A DNA stretch of 64,000 nt from Anaerolinea sp. (GTDB lineage Bacteria; Chloroflexota; Anaerolineae; Anaerolineales; Anaerolineaceae), in contig PNON01000001.1 of the NCBI GenBank assembly GCA_013824865.1, forward strand, positions 39,291 through 103,290. Direction: 5' to 3'. The notes under the pieces were generated by a model. The model was not told the origin of the DNA. It did no database searches and saw only the letters and a program-made list of their open reading frames with translations. A program made the position numbers and the translations under genes. Below, one piece after another: positions 34,543 through 42,911 of the stretch (positions are counted from its first letter, which is position 1; every line of letters starts with the position of its first letter).

Positions 34543-35228
34543 AACAGAATACCTGTCCATCGTTCATTAAAGCAACGCTGGCTGTGGTCTGGAAAGACCT
34601 GACAGCTGAACTGCGCAGCCGGGAAATATTTTCAGCCATGTTCATCTTTGCCCTGCTGGTGGTGGTAATCTTTAATTTCGCGCTGGAATTGGAAGCTGGT
34701 ACACGAGCATCCATCACTTCCGGGGTGTTGTGGGTCACATTCACCTTTGCCGGCACTATTGGCTTGAACCGGTCCATGGCGCAGGAGAAAGACCGTGGAT
34801 GTATGGATGGGTTGTTGATGGCACCGGTTGATCGGAGTGCCATTTACCTGGGCAAGATGCTCGGCAACCTGCTTTTCATGATCGCGGTTGAAATTGTCAT
34901 CATTCCGCTGTTCAGCGTTTTGTACAATGTCAATCTGATCAATGGCGGATTGCTATTGGTCGTACTTCTAGGTTCGATTGGATATTCCGCAGTGGGTACA
35001 TTGCTGGCCAGCATGTCTGTGCAAACCCGCACACGGGACATGCTGCTACCGATCCTGCTCTTCCCGGTGGTCATTCCGTTGATCGTGGCAGCGGTGAAAG
35101 CTTCATCAGGTTATATTTCAGCGATGCAGATGGAAGAGATTACACCCTGGTTGAACCTGTTGATCGTATATGATGTCATCTTCCTGTCTGTTGCGTGGAT
35201 GGTATTTGACTACGTGGTGGAAGAGTAA
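34539..35228 (+). CDS. ccmB: Haem exporter membrane protein CcmB
   Basis: This is a 229-residue polytopic protein with the CcmB hallmarks VVWKDLTAELRSREIFSAM at the N-terminus and TFAGTIGLNRSMAQEKDRG after the second membrane segment. Six hydrophobic segments are visible. It is translationally coupled to ccmA through ATGA. Confidence 0.93.
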   Translation: MKQNTCPSFIKATLAVVWKDLTAELRSREIFSAMFIFALLVVVIFNFALELEAGTRASITSGVLWVTFTFAGTIGLNRSMAQEKDRGCMDGLLMAPVDRSAIYLGKMLGNLLFMIAVEIVIIPLFSVLYNVNLINGGLLLVVLLGSIGYSAVGTLLASMSVQTRTRDMLLPILLFPVVIPLIVAAVKASSGYISAMQMEEITPWLNLLIVYDVIFLSVAWMVFDYVVEE

Positions 35229-35275
35229 TTGGTAAAGAGAATCGAGATTCGAGAAACGAGATGAGAGAATAACCC

Positions 35276-35971
35276 ATGAAAAAACTGGATAGTAAATTAA
35301 CCATGTTCGATATTGTCACCGGCTTGCTTATGGCTGCTGCCGCTGGAATGGTGTTCTTCTATGCTCCGATTGAAATCGTTATGGGCTATGTGCAAAAAGT
35401 TTTTTACTTCCATGTGGCCAGCGCCTGGGTGGGCATGTTGAGTTTTATTGTGGCAGCCGTGGCGGGAGTCATCTACCTTAAGAAAAGGAGCGGCATCTGG
35501 GATATTGTCAGCTACGCAGCAGTCGAGATCGGCATTTTGTTCGCACTGATCACCATCATCACCGGCTCCATCTGGGCGCGGCCGATCTGGAATACGTGGT
35601 GGACCTGGGATCCGCGTCTGACAACGACCACGATCATGGCACTGGTGTATGTGGCTTACTTGATGCTGAGACAGGGTATTGACGACCCGGAGAAACGGGC
35701 ACGCTTTGGTGCAGTATATGTGATCATTGGCGCATTATCGGTACCGCTCACCTTCCTGTCTATTCGCATATTCCGAACGATCCACCCGGTAGTCATTGCA
35801 GCTCCAACCGCCACCTCGGCAGCGTTCGAGATGGCGCCCAAGATGCTGCAAACTTTTCTGTTCAGCTTGTTTGTATTCTCGGTGTTTTTCGTAGATCTCT
35901 TATGGCACCGAATCAAGTTGGGGAAGCTGGAAGCTGAAGTGGAACACCTGAAGATGGATGCAGGCGAGTAA
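35276..35971 (+). CDS. ccmC: Haem-handling protein CcmC
   Basis: This is a 231-residue six-helix protein with the WWTWDPRLT tryptophan-rich motif and flanking histidines (FYFHVASAWVG, RTIHPVV). It loads haem onto CcmE. It is shorter than CcmF and lies next to ccmD, so CcmC is preferred to CcsA, to which it is homologous. The last part is a basic/acidic coiled tail. Confidence 0.92.
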   Translation: MKKLDSKLTMFDIVTGLLMAAAAGMVFFYAPIEIVMGYVQKVFYFHVASAWVGMLSFIVAAVAGVIYLKKRSGIWDIVSYAAVEIGILFALITIITGSIWARPIWNTWWTWDPRLTTTTIMALVYVAYLMLRQGIDDPEKRARFGAVYVIIGALSVPLTFLSIRIFRTIHPVVIAAPTATSAAFEMAPKMLQTFLFSLFVFSVFFVDLLWHRIKLGKLEAEVEHLKMDAGE

Positions 35972-35982
35972 GGAGAAGAAAA

Positions 35983-36117
35983 ATGGCACAGACATTCAGT
36001 TATTTTGTGGCAGGGTATGTGGTGATCTTCACCGGCCTGGCTGGATACATCATCAGCCTGGCTTTGCGCTGGAAAAAGATGAAACAAGAAAAAGTGATGT
36101 TGGAAAAACAACCTTAG
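35983..36117 (+). CDS. ccmD: Small membrane protein CcmD
   Basis: This 44-residue ORF is too short for the supplied track: MAQTFSYFVAGYVVIFTG, then a helix continuing through LAGYIISLAL and a basic tail RWKKMKQEK. A Shine-Dalgarno aaggag lies about 10 nt upstream and the gene begins 11 nt after ccmC. Size, single helix with following Arg/Lys cluster, and location match CcmD, which stabilises CcmC-CcmE. Confidence 0.85.
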   Translation: MAQTFSYFVAGYVVIFTGLAGYIISLALRWKKMKQEKVMLEKQP

Positions 36118-36338
36118 ATTTGGGTGTCCAATCAATTGACTGGAGGGATAAACGAAAAGGACAAACTGGCTCTCAATGGGGTCGTTCATTAAGTTGACAA
36201 CAGTTGCCAGCAGTTTCAGCCATGCGTAATCAGTGGAGATGGGAATTCATGGTGAGTGTAGATTCTGGTCATGATCGGACTAATTATTTCGTATGTTTAC
36301 GAGAGTATGTTAACCAATGATTTGTATAGGAGATGGAA

Positions 36339-36920
36339 ATGGATTCAGGGGATAATTCCTTAGGTTTATTTATCAATGCGCTAGCCTTTTCAGCCAGGCA
36401 GCATAATGGACAGCATAGAAAGGATAGTGGGGAAAGTCCGTATATCAATCACCCCATTGAAGTGACACGTATCCTGTGGCAGGAAGGCGATATCCGGGAT
36501 ATGCCGGTCTTGCTTGCTGCGCTGTTGCACGACACACTCGAAGACACCGTGACACAGAAGACTGAAGAAGACTCAGCATTGCAACAAGAAATCGCATTGA
36601 ATTTTGGAAAAGAGGTACTGAGTCTGGTCCTTGAAGTGACAGATGATAAGAGCCTTGATAAAGCGGTTCGCAAGCAGTTGCAGGTGGAACATGCTCCGCA
36701 TCTCTCAATGAATGCGAAGCTGATCAAACTGGCAGATAAGATTAGCAATGTTCGGGATGTGATTGGTAACCCACCCAGAGACTGGGGGGGTGAACGCAGA
36801 CTGAATTATCTTTATTGGTCGAAAGCGGTGGTGGATGGAATACGGGGAGTCAATGCAAAACTCGAAGCAACTTTTGATGCGGCTTATATGCTGGGAATAA
36901 CCACTCTACAAGTTAAATAA
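36339..36920 (+). CDS. HD-domain protein, MESH1/RelA-SpoT hydrolase-like
   Basis: This is a 193-residue protein of the small alarmone hydrolase type. Visible are ARQHNGQHRKD (first metal His region), PYINHPIEVTRIL, LLAALLHDTLEDT (HD dyad) and KLADKISNVRDV, all matching the HD domain of SpoT and MESH1. No synthetase, TGS or ACT domain is present. The track start at 36333 directly touches AGGAG; the ATG at 36339, 6 nt after it, is the better start. It may cleave (p)ppGpp or the related nucleotide NADPH. The gene stands alone. Confidence 0.8.
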   Translation: MDSGDNSLGLFINALAFSARQHNGQHRKDSGESPYINHPIEVTRILWQEGDIRDMPVLLAALLHDTLEDTVTQKTEEDSALQQEIALNFGKEVLSLVLEVTDDKSLDKAVRKQLQVEHAPHLSMNAKLIKLADKISNVRDVIGNPPRDWGGERRLNYLYWSKAVVDGIRGVNAKLEATFDAAYMLGITTLQVK

Positions 36921-37024
36921 TTCCTGAGAAAATAATGGATGAATGTATTATGTTTGATTTGCGGAAACAGCATTTGAATATATAATCAATTTATAGATTC
37001 AAAATTAACATTCAGGAGGAAGAA

Positions 37025-37429
37025 ATGGCTTCAATTGTGGATGTCGAAGGAATTGGAAAAACCTATGCTGAAAAATTACAGGCAGTAGGCGTTAAAACCA
37101 CCGACGCATTGCTGGAGCAGGGAGGCTCCCCCAAAGGACGCAAAGCCCTGGCGGAAAAAGCCGGGATCGCCGAGAAGTTGATCCTGGAATGGGTAAACCA
37201 TGTGGATCTGTACCGCATCAAGGGTGTGGGCAGCGAATACTCCGACCTGTTGGAAGAAGCAGGCGTGGATACCGTGGTTGAACTCGCCACCCGTAAACCA
37301 GAGAATCTGGTTAAAGCAATGGAAGAAAGCAATAAGAAAAAAAAGCTGGTGCGCAAGATGCCCACACTGGATATGGTGACAGACTGGGTGGAGCAAGCTA
37401 AAAAACTTCCATGCCTCATATCTTATTAA
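37025..37429 (+). CDS. DUF4332 helix-hairpin-helix protein
   Basis: This 134-residue protein has two helix-hairpin-helix-like units, VDVEGIGKTYAEKLQAVGV and YRIKGVGSEYSDLLEEAGVDTV, as in DUF4332. HhH units often bind DNA non-specifically, but the role of this family is unknown. A strong aggagg Shine-Dalgarno precedes it and a hairpin follows, so it is monocistronic. Confidence 0.82.
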   Translation: MASIVDVEGIGKTYAEKLQAVGVKTTDALLEQGGSPKGRKALAEKAGIAEKLILEWVNHVDLYRIKGVGSEYSDLLEEAGVDTVVELATRKPENLVKAMEESNKKKKLVRKMPTLDMVTDWVEQAKKLPCLISY

Positions 37430-37444
37430 AATCGGAAAATAGTT

Positions 37445-37470
37445 AAACAAGGGGCGGAAGCCCCTTGTTT
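37445..37470 (+). terminator. Intrinsic terminator after the DUF4332 gene
   Basis: A perfect 11-bp stem aaacaaggggc / gccccttgttt has a ggaa tetraloop. The 3' arm itself ends in ttt. It separates the DUF4332 gene from the cupin gene. Confidence 0.75.
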
Positions 37471-37485
37471 CGGATTAAGGAGAAT

Positions 37486-37815
37486 ATGGAAGAAACTGAG
37501 ATTCCCGTCAAAGGGGCTTATCCATTAGCGGCCAGCATACAATACCAGGCAGATTCGGTGGTTAGCAGGACCCTGGTCAACAAGCCGGCTGGCACTGTGA
37601 CTCTGTTTGCCTTCGGAAAAGAGCAGGGGTTGAGCGAACATACAGCACCCTTTGATGCCCAGGTACTGGTGTTGGATGGGAGGGCAGAAGTCAGCATATC
37701 AGGCAATTGGTTCTCAGTGGCAGCCGGGGAAACGATTCTGCTGCCGGCAGGGTTGCCGCATGCTGTGAAGGCAGTGGAAGCATTTAAAATGCTGCTGATC
37801 ATGATCAAAGCATGA
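37486..37815 (+). CDS. Cupin domain protein
   Basis: This is a 109-residue single-domain cupin. It shows SEHTAPFDAQVLVLDGRAEV (metal-site motif 1 region) and LPAGLPHAVKA (motif 2 His). The track start (TTG 37465) lies inside the terminator stem; the ATG at 37486 behind aaggag is preferred, although the spacer is short. It likely binds a metal and a small ligand. The role is not predictable. Confidence 0.82.
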   Translation: MEETEIPVKGAYPLAASIQYQADSVVSRTLVNKPAGTVTLFAFGKEQGLSEHTAPFDAQVLVLDGRAEVSISGNWFSVAAGETILLPAGLPHAVKAVEAFKMLLIMIKA

Positions 37816-37884
37816 TAGATTGACTATCCAAGTTAATCCGGACAAATCCATTACTTAGTGTTACTTTATAGGTGATTAGAATAT

Positions 37885-38541
37885 ATGGAATCGATTATTG
37901 TCAAAAATATAAAAGAAGAAAAGTATTACCGTTATGCACTCTGACTGAGCATTTTTACTATCCTGGCCAACCTTATTGAGGGAGGATTTTCCACCTTTCT
38001 TGGTTATTCAGATGGAACGATAGCGCTTTTTGGTTTTGGCATAGACAGCTTTATCGAAGTAATCTCAGCCATTGGCATCCTGGTCATGGTAATCAGGTTG
38101 AAAGCTGGTCGGTCTCACAAGCGCAATCAATTGGAAATTATTGCACTTAGGGTGACTTCCATCAGTTTCTTTTTGCTGGTAGTTGGATTAATTGCGACAA
38201 CAGTATTAAATATCATTAATCATCAACAACCAGAATCCACCAGGTGGGGAATCGTTATATCCATTATTTCAATAACGGTGATGTTCTTCCTGGTGCAGGC
38301 TAAAATGAAAGTGGGGAGGTTCCTGAACTCAGATGCCATTGTTGCAGACGCAAAATGCACCCAGGTATGCATATATATGTCAGTTGTTCTGCTAGCATCC
38401 AGTTTGCTTTACAGCCTGACCGGGATCGGTTTGATGGATACCCTCGGCGCGCTTGGCATCGCTTACTATTCATTTACCGAAGGCAAGGAAGCGTGGGAGA
38501 AAGCCGCCGGTAAGGAAGATTGCGATTGCGAAGCTGATTAA
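37885..38541 (+). pseudogene. Cation-efflux-like membrane protein interrupted by in-frame TGA
   Basis: The frame from ATG 37885 reads MESIIVKNIKEEKYYRYAL, TGA (37942-37944), LSIFTILANLIEGGFSTFLG and so on into the track ORF 38086..38541. Downstream of the TGA the sequence is well preserved (GTIALFGFGIDSFIEVISAIGILVMVIRLK, then several membrane helices and a Cys-Asp tail CDCEAD). This resembles the membrane domain of cation-diffusion-facilitator-like proteins. A Trp codon (TGG) at this place would restore one 218-residue protein. It is either a recent nonsense mutation or a base error. A shorter product from an internal start cannot be excluded. Confidence 0.65.
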
Positions 38542-38957
38542 TCGCCAATGATTTTTACCAGGATGCGTTTTCTCCTCATTCCATCAAACTCGCCATAAAA
38601 AATCTGTTCCCATGTGCCAAAGTCAAGTCTGCCATTGGTGACGGCCACCACCACCTCCCGTCCCATTACCTGGCGTTTTATGTGGGCATCTGCATTATCT
38701 TCACCGGTGCGATTATGCCAGTAGTTATTGATCGGTTCATGGGGGGCCAGTTTTTCTAGCCAGAGGTCATAGTCATGATGCAGGCCGGATTCATCATCAT
38801 TGATGAACACTGAAGCGGTGATGTGCATGGAGTTCACCAGAACCAGGCCTTCACGGATGCCGCTCTCACGCAGGCAGGATTCCACCTGTGGGGTGATGTT
38901 GATAAATTCGCGGCGGGAGGGGGTGTTAACGGTCAATTCTTTGCGATAGGATTTCAT
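38538..38957 (-). CDS. YjbQ-family protein (UPF0047)
   Basis: This 139-residue protein of the YjbQ/UPF0047 family begins [22 protein letters not shown]. It contains [49 protein letters not shown] and [21 protein letters not shown], all diagnostic. Members are described as secondary thiamine-phosphate synthases. The track start at 39134 adds a spurious leader; the ATG at 38957, 8 nt after aggag, is chosen. It is convergent with the broken cation-efflux-like gene, overlapping by 4 nt. Confidence 0.9.
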   Translation of the reverse strand: MKSYRKELTVNTPSRREFINITPQVESCLRESGIREGLVLVNSMHITASVFINDDESGLHHDYDLWLEKLAPHEPINNYWHNRTGEDNADAHIKRQVMGREVVVAVTNGRLDFGTWEQIFYGEFDGMRRKRILVKIIGD

Positions 38958-39009
38958 CTCATCAGCTCCTGGCGAAGCGGCGTGAATGAAGGTTTGAAAA
39001 ATAAGGTAA

Positions 39010-39711
39010 TTAATCCCGGCGGCGGCCAAGCAGAATGAAGGCGTAATACAGGACAGTTGAAATGGCCTGTATGGCAGCGGCCACATAAGTCCAGGCAGCG
39101 GCATCCAAGACGGAACTGACACCGGATACTTCACTGTTATAGATCACGCCAGAGGTGGAAAGCCATTCTTTGGCCCGGCGGGAGGCATCCAGTTCCACCG
39201 GCAGGGTGATGACTGCGAAAACAGCGGTGAGGCCGAACAGGAATAACCCAATCCATGCGACCGAATCTCCAGCAGTACCCAACAACATGCCAATGGCAAA
39301 GATGATGGGTCCCAGCCAGCTGCCAATCTGTACGGTGGGTACCAGGGTGGAACGAAGTTTGAGCGGCGCATAGTTTTCACCATGCTGAATGGCGTGCCCG
39401 GCTTCATGGGCGGCAATACCTGCAGCAGCCACACTGTTGCCATTGTGAACATCCCGGCTCAAGCGCAAGGTGCGGGAGCGCGGATCGTAATGGTCACTCA
39501 GCGTACCGTTCGTGGTTTCCACTTTAACAGATTGCAGCCCATTTTGGTCTAGCATATATCGAGCCACCTGGGCACCGCTGAAATTCGCGTAGGTCCGAAC
39601 CTGCGAATATTTTTTAAATGCGCTTTGTACTTTCATTTGCGCCCAAAAACCAAGTAATAAAGCAGGCAGGGCAAACAAGAAGTACAAGCCATAACCACCA
39701 AATCCAATCAT
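39010..39711 (-). CDS. Zinc metallopeptidase, membrane-anchored (Zn_peptidase_2/YugP-like)
   Basis: This is a 233-residue membrane protein. It has an N-terminal helix ([16 protein letters not shown]), the zinc site HEAGHAIQH at 102-110, and three later helices. The pattern [15 protein letters not shown] ... [12 protein letters not shown] fits YugP-type neutral zinc metallopeptidases. The substrate is unknown. It ends about 50 nt before the yjbQ-like gene on the same strand. Confidence 0.9.
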   Translation of the reverse strand: MIGFGGYGLYFLFALPALLLGFWAQMKVQSAFKKYSQVRTYANFSGAQVARYMLDQNGLQSVKVETTNGTLSDHYDPRSRTLRLSRDVHNGNSVAAAGIAAHEAGHAIQHGENYAPLKLRSTLVPTVQIGSWLGPIIFAIGMLLGTAGDSVAWIGLFLFGLTAVFAVITLPVELDASRRAKEWLSTSGVIYNSEVSGVSSVLDAAAWTYVAAAIQAISTVLYYAFILLGRRRD

Positions 39712-39900
39712 AAATTACATCCTTTCATTGATCTCACAGTTGATTAATTTTAATCCATTATTATCAGAAATGTATAAGAACGGATGGAAAGCAGTCCAAA
39801 CCGGTAATCATTCAAAGACGGTATTGCAAGCTGGGGGGATAAATTACGGAGGGTTAATGGTGTAAAATTATGCTGATTAATCTATTCGCTGGAGGAGTAT

Positions 39901-40437
39901 ATGAGGCGCTGGCAGGTGATCATTGGTAGTTTACTGATATTTTTTGGAGTGATCGCTTTGGTGAATGCCATTTGGCACATCCAATTGGGCAGGTATCTGT
40001 GGCCGATCATATTCATCGCAGCGGGTGTGTTGCTGCTGGTGAAACCGAAACTACCCGGGTCGTGGTTATGGGATTGGATATCCGTGAATCATGCTGTCCG
40101 AAAGGGAGAGGTTTTTGCCAGGGAGGAAACCAGGAATGGATTCATTGGCGATACCACCATCGAGTTGACAGAGGCTGAACTACCCGTTGGTGAAATGCAT
40201 TACACCTTGAAAGGCTTCATCGGAGATATCACCCTGCGAGTGCCTGCTGAAGTAGGCGTTAAAGTTCGCGCCAACAACTTTATGGGTGAGATCGACATGT
40301 TTGGAGACGAGAGCACCGGCATTATGGCTCCCGTGGAAGCGCAGACAGCGAACTATGGCAACGCAGTGAAAAAGGTCGTGGTGGATATGAACTACTTCAT
40401 TGGCGAGCTCAAGGTTCGGCACTATAAAACCATATAA
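39901..40437 (+). CDS. LiaF-like membrane protein with cell-wall-active antibiotic response domain
   Basis: This is a 178-residue protein with two N-terminal helices (IIGSLLIFFGVIALVNAIW and LWPIIFIAAGVLLLVK, the LiaI-LiaF type) and a C-terminal beta-helix-like domain with repeated FIGD/FMGE units (GFIGDTTIELTEAELPVGE, GFIGDITLRVPAEVGVKV). LiaF proteins modulate envelope-stress two-component systems, but no histidine kinase lies next to it. A strong ggaggag Shine-Dalgarno is present. Confidence 0.85.
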   Translation: MRRWQVIIGSLLIFFGVIALVNAIWHIQLGRYLWPIIFIAAGVLLLVKPKLPGSWLWDWISVNHAVRKGEVFAREETRNGFIGDTTIELTEAELPVGEMHYTLKGFIGDITLRVPAEVGVKVRANNFMGEIDMFGDESTGIMAPVEAQTANYGNAVKKVVVDMNYFIGELKVRHYKTI

Positions 40438-40571
40438 ACCGAAAATTAGCACTAAATGGTATTTCTTTTCAAAAAGACCCTGAATGCATGGAATAGTAAA
40501 TTACCTCTATTGCAAACCTACCTTGGCAGGGAGGTGGATAGATCAATCCCCTGAGAAAACAACTTGGACCT

Positions 40572-41342
40572 ATGAAGAACCGACTTATATTGCTGTTCAC
40601 CCTCATGGCTTCACTGCTGACAGGCTGCCAGTCCCAAAAGCCAGGCGCGGAAAGCGCAACGGGACTGCCACCCCAACCTACTCCCGTCCTGGCAGCCACG
40701 GCGGACCTTAGCTGCCTGGATGGTAAAACCTCCGTGCCTGCCAGGGTGGTGCGGGTAATTGATGGCGATACCATTGACGTGCAAATCAACGGGGTGACCG
40801 AAACCGTGCGTTACCTGGCGGTGGATACCCCGGAGATGCACGCCAGAAACCCAAATCTCGGGCGGGAAGCGGCGGATTATAACCGAGCATTAGTTGAAGA
40901 TGCAATAGTGGAGCTTGTGAAAGACATATCAGATCGGGATGAGTTTGGCCGCTTGCTGCGATTTGTAAAGGTGGATGGCGTTTTGATAAACTACGAACTC
41001 ATCCGGCAAGGTCATGCCACAGCGTTCATCCGTGAACCGGATGTGATGTGTGCTGCCCCCTTTCAGGCTGCCATGCTGGCTGCATATCGCGAACGGTTGG
41101 GCATCTGGCAGGATATACCCTTTGACAGCGGAACAGCGAGCTTATGCCCACAGGGGTGCGCCAATCCCCCGGTGGGATGCGCTATTAAAGGCAATGTAAA
41201 CCGCCTTAAGGATAAGATATATCACCTGCCTGACACAGCAGATTATCCCGATGTGGAAATGGACCCCGACAAGGGCGAGTTGTGGTTTTGCACCATTGAG
41301 GAAGCCATTGCCAATGGATGGCGTCCACCGCGCGCAGAGTGA
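40572..41342 (+). CDS. Thermonuclease-family (SNase) lipoprotein
   Basis: This is a 256-residue secreted nuclease. The lipobox is SLLTGC, then the SNase fold: RVVRVIDGDTIDV, VRYLAVDTPEMH and RDEFGRLLRFV supply the expected Asp, Glu and Arg catalytic residues. The C-terminal module KDKIYHLPDTADYPDVE and WFCTIEEAIANGW, with nearby cysteines, is the DNA-repair/Ada-like or excalibur-type tail found on many such nucleases. It probably degrades extracellular DNA for nutrients. Confidence 0.9.
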   Translation: MKNRLILLFTLMASLLTGCQSQKPGAESATGLPPQPTPVLAATADLSCLDGKTSVPARVVRVIDGDTIDVQINGVTETVRYLAVDTPEMHARNPNLGREAADYNRALVEDAIVELVKDISDRDEFGRLLRFVKVDGVLINYELIRQGHATAFIREPDVMCAAPFQAAMLAAYRERLGIWQDIPFDSGTASLCPQGCANPPVGCAIKGNVNRLKDKIYHLPDTADYPDVEMDPDKGELWFCTIEEAIANGWRPPRAE

Positions 41343-41355
41343 GTATAATGGGAGC

Positions 41356-42144
41356 ATGACACTCTTTCTATCAAAACTACTTCCATTGTTTATTTACCCG
41401 GTCGGGTTAGCGGGATTGTTGTTACTGATGGCGTTGGTACTGTGGAAAAAAACGAACCTGACGCGGTTTTTCGTACTCATCGCCTTCCTGGCAATTTTCG
41501 TGGGCGGCAACCGTTGGGTCAGCATGTCCATTGTGCGTTCGCTTGAATCCAGGTATGCACCACTGGCAGAAAATATCCACGGGGATGTGATCGTAGTTCT
41601 CGGCGGTGGGACAGATCCGCAGCAATATCCACGGCCAACAGTAGAGGTCAATGGCGCAGGCGACCGCATATTCTACGCGGCCAGCCTGTACCGTTTGGGC
41701 GTTGCTGACCAGGTCATATTGACAGGCGGCAATATTGAATGGCAGGGCGAGGTTTCCAGCACACCGGCAGAGGATATGGCGGTGTTGATGCGCTTCAGCG
41801 GTGTACCATCTGACGCCTTGATACTGCAGGGAGAATCTGCCAATACAGCAGAGGATGCTGCCTTTTCAGCCCAGATCATCAAGGAAAATGGCTGGCAGCG
41901 GGTGATCTTGGTGACCAGCGCGCTGCACATGCCGCGTTCGGTAGCGCTCTTTAAAGAGATGGGCGTCGAGGTGATACCCGCCCCAACTGATTTCATCATC
42001 ACCGACCAGGCATATGCTGACCTTTTTTCATCCCGCTGGGAAAACATTGCCATCAACTTACTGCCAACTGCCTCAAGCTTAAAGTCAACCACGAGCGCTC
42101 TCAAGGAATATATCGGGATGCTGGTGAATACGATTGGCGATTAA
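41356..42144 (+). CDS. YdcF/DUF218 family membrane protein
   Basis: This is a 262-residue protein with two N-terminal helices (LFIYPVGLAGLLLLMALVLW, FFVLIAFLAIFVGG) and a DUF218 domain: DVIVVLGGGTDP, QVILTGGNIEWQGEV, ILQGESANTAEDAAFSAQII and VILVTSALHMPRSVALFKEMG. ElyC/SanA relatives act in envelope biogenesis. The track start 41251 runs into the nuclease gene; the ATG at 41356 gives the natural N-terminus, although its gggag is unusually close. Confidence 0.88.
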   Translation: MTLFLSKLLPLFIYPVGLAGLLLLMALVLWKKTNLTRFFVLIAFLAIFVGGNRWVSMSIVRSLESRYAPLAENIHGDVIVVLGGGTDPQQYPRPTVEVNGAGDRIFYAASLYRLGVADQVILTGGNIEWQGEVSSTPAEDMAVLMRFSGVPSDALILQGESANTAEDAAFSAQIIKENGWQRVILVTSALHMPRSVALFKEMGVEVIPAPTDFIITDQAYADLFSSRWENIAINLLPTASSLKSTTSALKEYIGMLVNTIGD

Positions 42145-42173
42145 TGCGGGTATGGTCATATTGAGAGAAAGTA

Positions 42174-42911
42174 ATGAATCTGAATAAAAATAACGATCAA
42201 GGACAGTTTCTCGATTACCTGAATCATTGGGTGGCAGGATTGCCTGTGGTTGGATTTGCTGAGCTATGCCCACAGCCGACCAAAGCGGTCATCATCTGTG
42301 TGGATATGATCAATGGGTTCTGTCATGCCGGGCCGCTCGCAAGCCCGCGGGTGAAACAGATCATCCAACCCATCCTGGCTCTACTTAAAGGCGGACACAG
42401 AGGGGGCATTACCCAAATCCTTCTGACCCAGGACAGCCATGAACCGGAGGCTGTAGAGTTTGGAGCTTTTCCGCCTCACTGCATTCGAGGTACAAACGAG
42501 GCTGAAACCATCCCTGAAATTAAACAGCTGCCTTTCCACCCGGAAATGGTTCTGCTGGAAAAGAATTCGATCCATTCCGGGTTGAATACTGGTTTGAATG
42601 CCTGGCTGGCGCAGCATCCTGAACTGGATACCTTCATCCTGGTTGGCGATTGCACGGACCTGTGCATTTACCAGTTGGCCATGCACCTGCGGTTGGATGC
42701 AAATGCCCATCAGCTAAACAGAAGGGTGGTCATTCCTGCAGATTGTGTGGATACTTATGATATCGACGTGGAGGCAGCAAGTGCAATTGGCGCCATGCCG
42801 CATCCAGGCGGTATACTGCATAAAATCTTCCTGTACCACATGGCATTGAATGCAATCGAGATTGTGGCGACCATTCAGGTGAAGAACGAGGTTAGCAATG
42901 AGCTTATTTAA
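42174..42911 (+). CDS. Isochorismatase-family cysteine hydrolase, probable nicotinamidase
   Basis: This is a 245-residue hydrolase with the family triad Asp44 (CVDMINGF), Lys130 (LEKNS) and Cys164 (TDLCIYQ), plus metal-type residues in TQDSHE. Nicotinamidase converts nicotinamide to nicotinate. The start of the nicotinate phosphoribosyltransferase gene overlaps it by 14 nt, which strongly favours this over other isochorismatase activities. Confidence 0.85.
   Translation: MNLNKNNDQGQFLDYLNHWVAGLPVVGFAELCPQPTKAVIICVDMINGFCHAGPLASPRVKQIIQPILALLKGGHRGGITQILLTQDSHEPEAVEFGAFPPHCIRGTNEAETIPEIKQLPFHPEMVLLEKNSIHSGLNTGLNAWLAQHPELDTFILVGDCTDLCIYQLAMHLRLDANAHQLNRRVVIPADCVDTYDIDVEAASAIGAMPHPGGILHKIFLYHMALNAIEIVATIQVKNEVSNELI

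Noticed and set aside
37942-37944. TGA as selenocysteine codon
   Set aside because: The family is not a known selenoprotein, the position fits a membrane Trp, and no SECIS-like hairpin was recognised directly after it.
42145-42173. NAD-responsive riboswitch before the nicotinamidase gene
   Set aside because: The gap is only 29 nt and the upstream gene is close, so there is no space for a structured leader.
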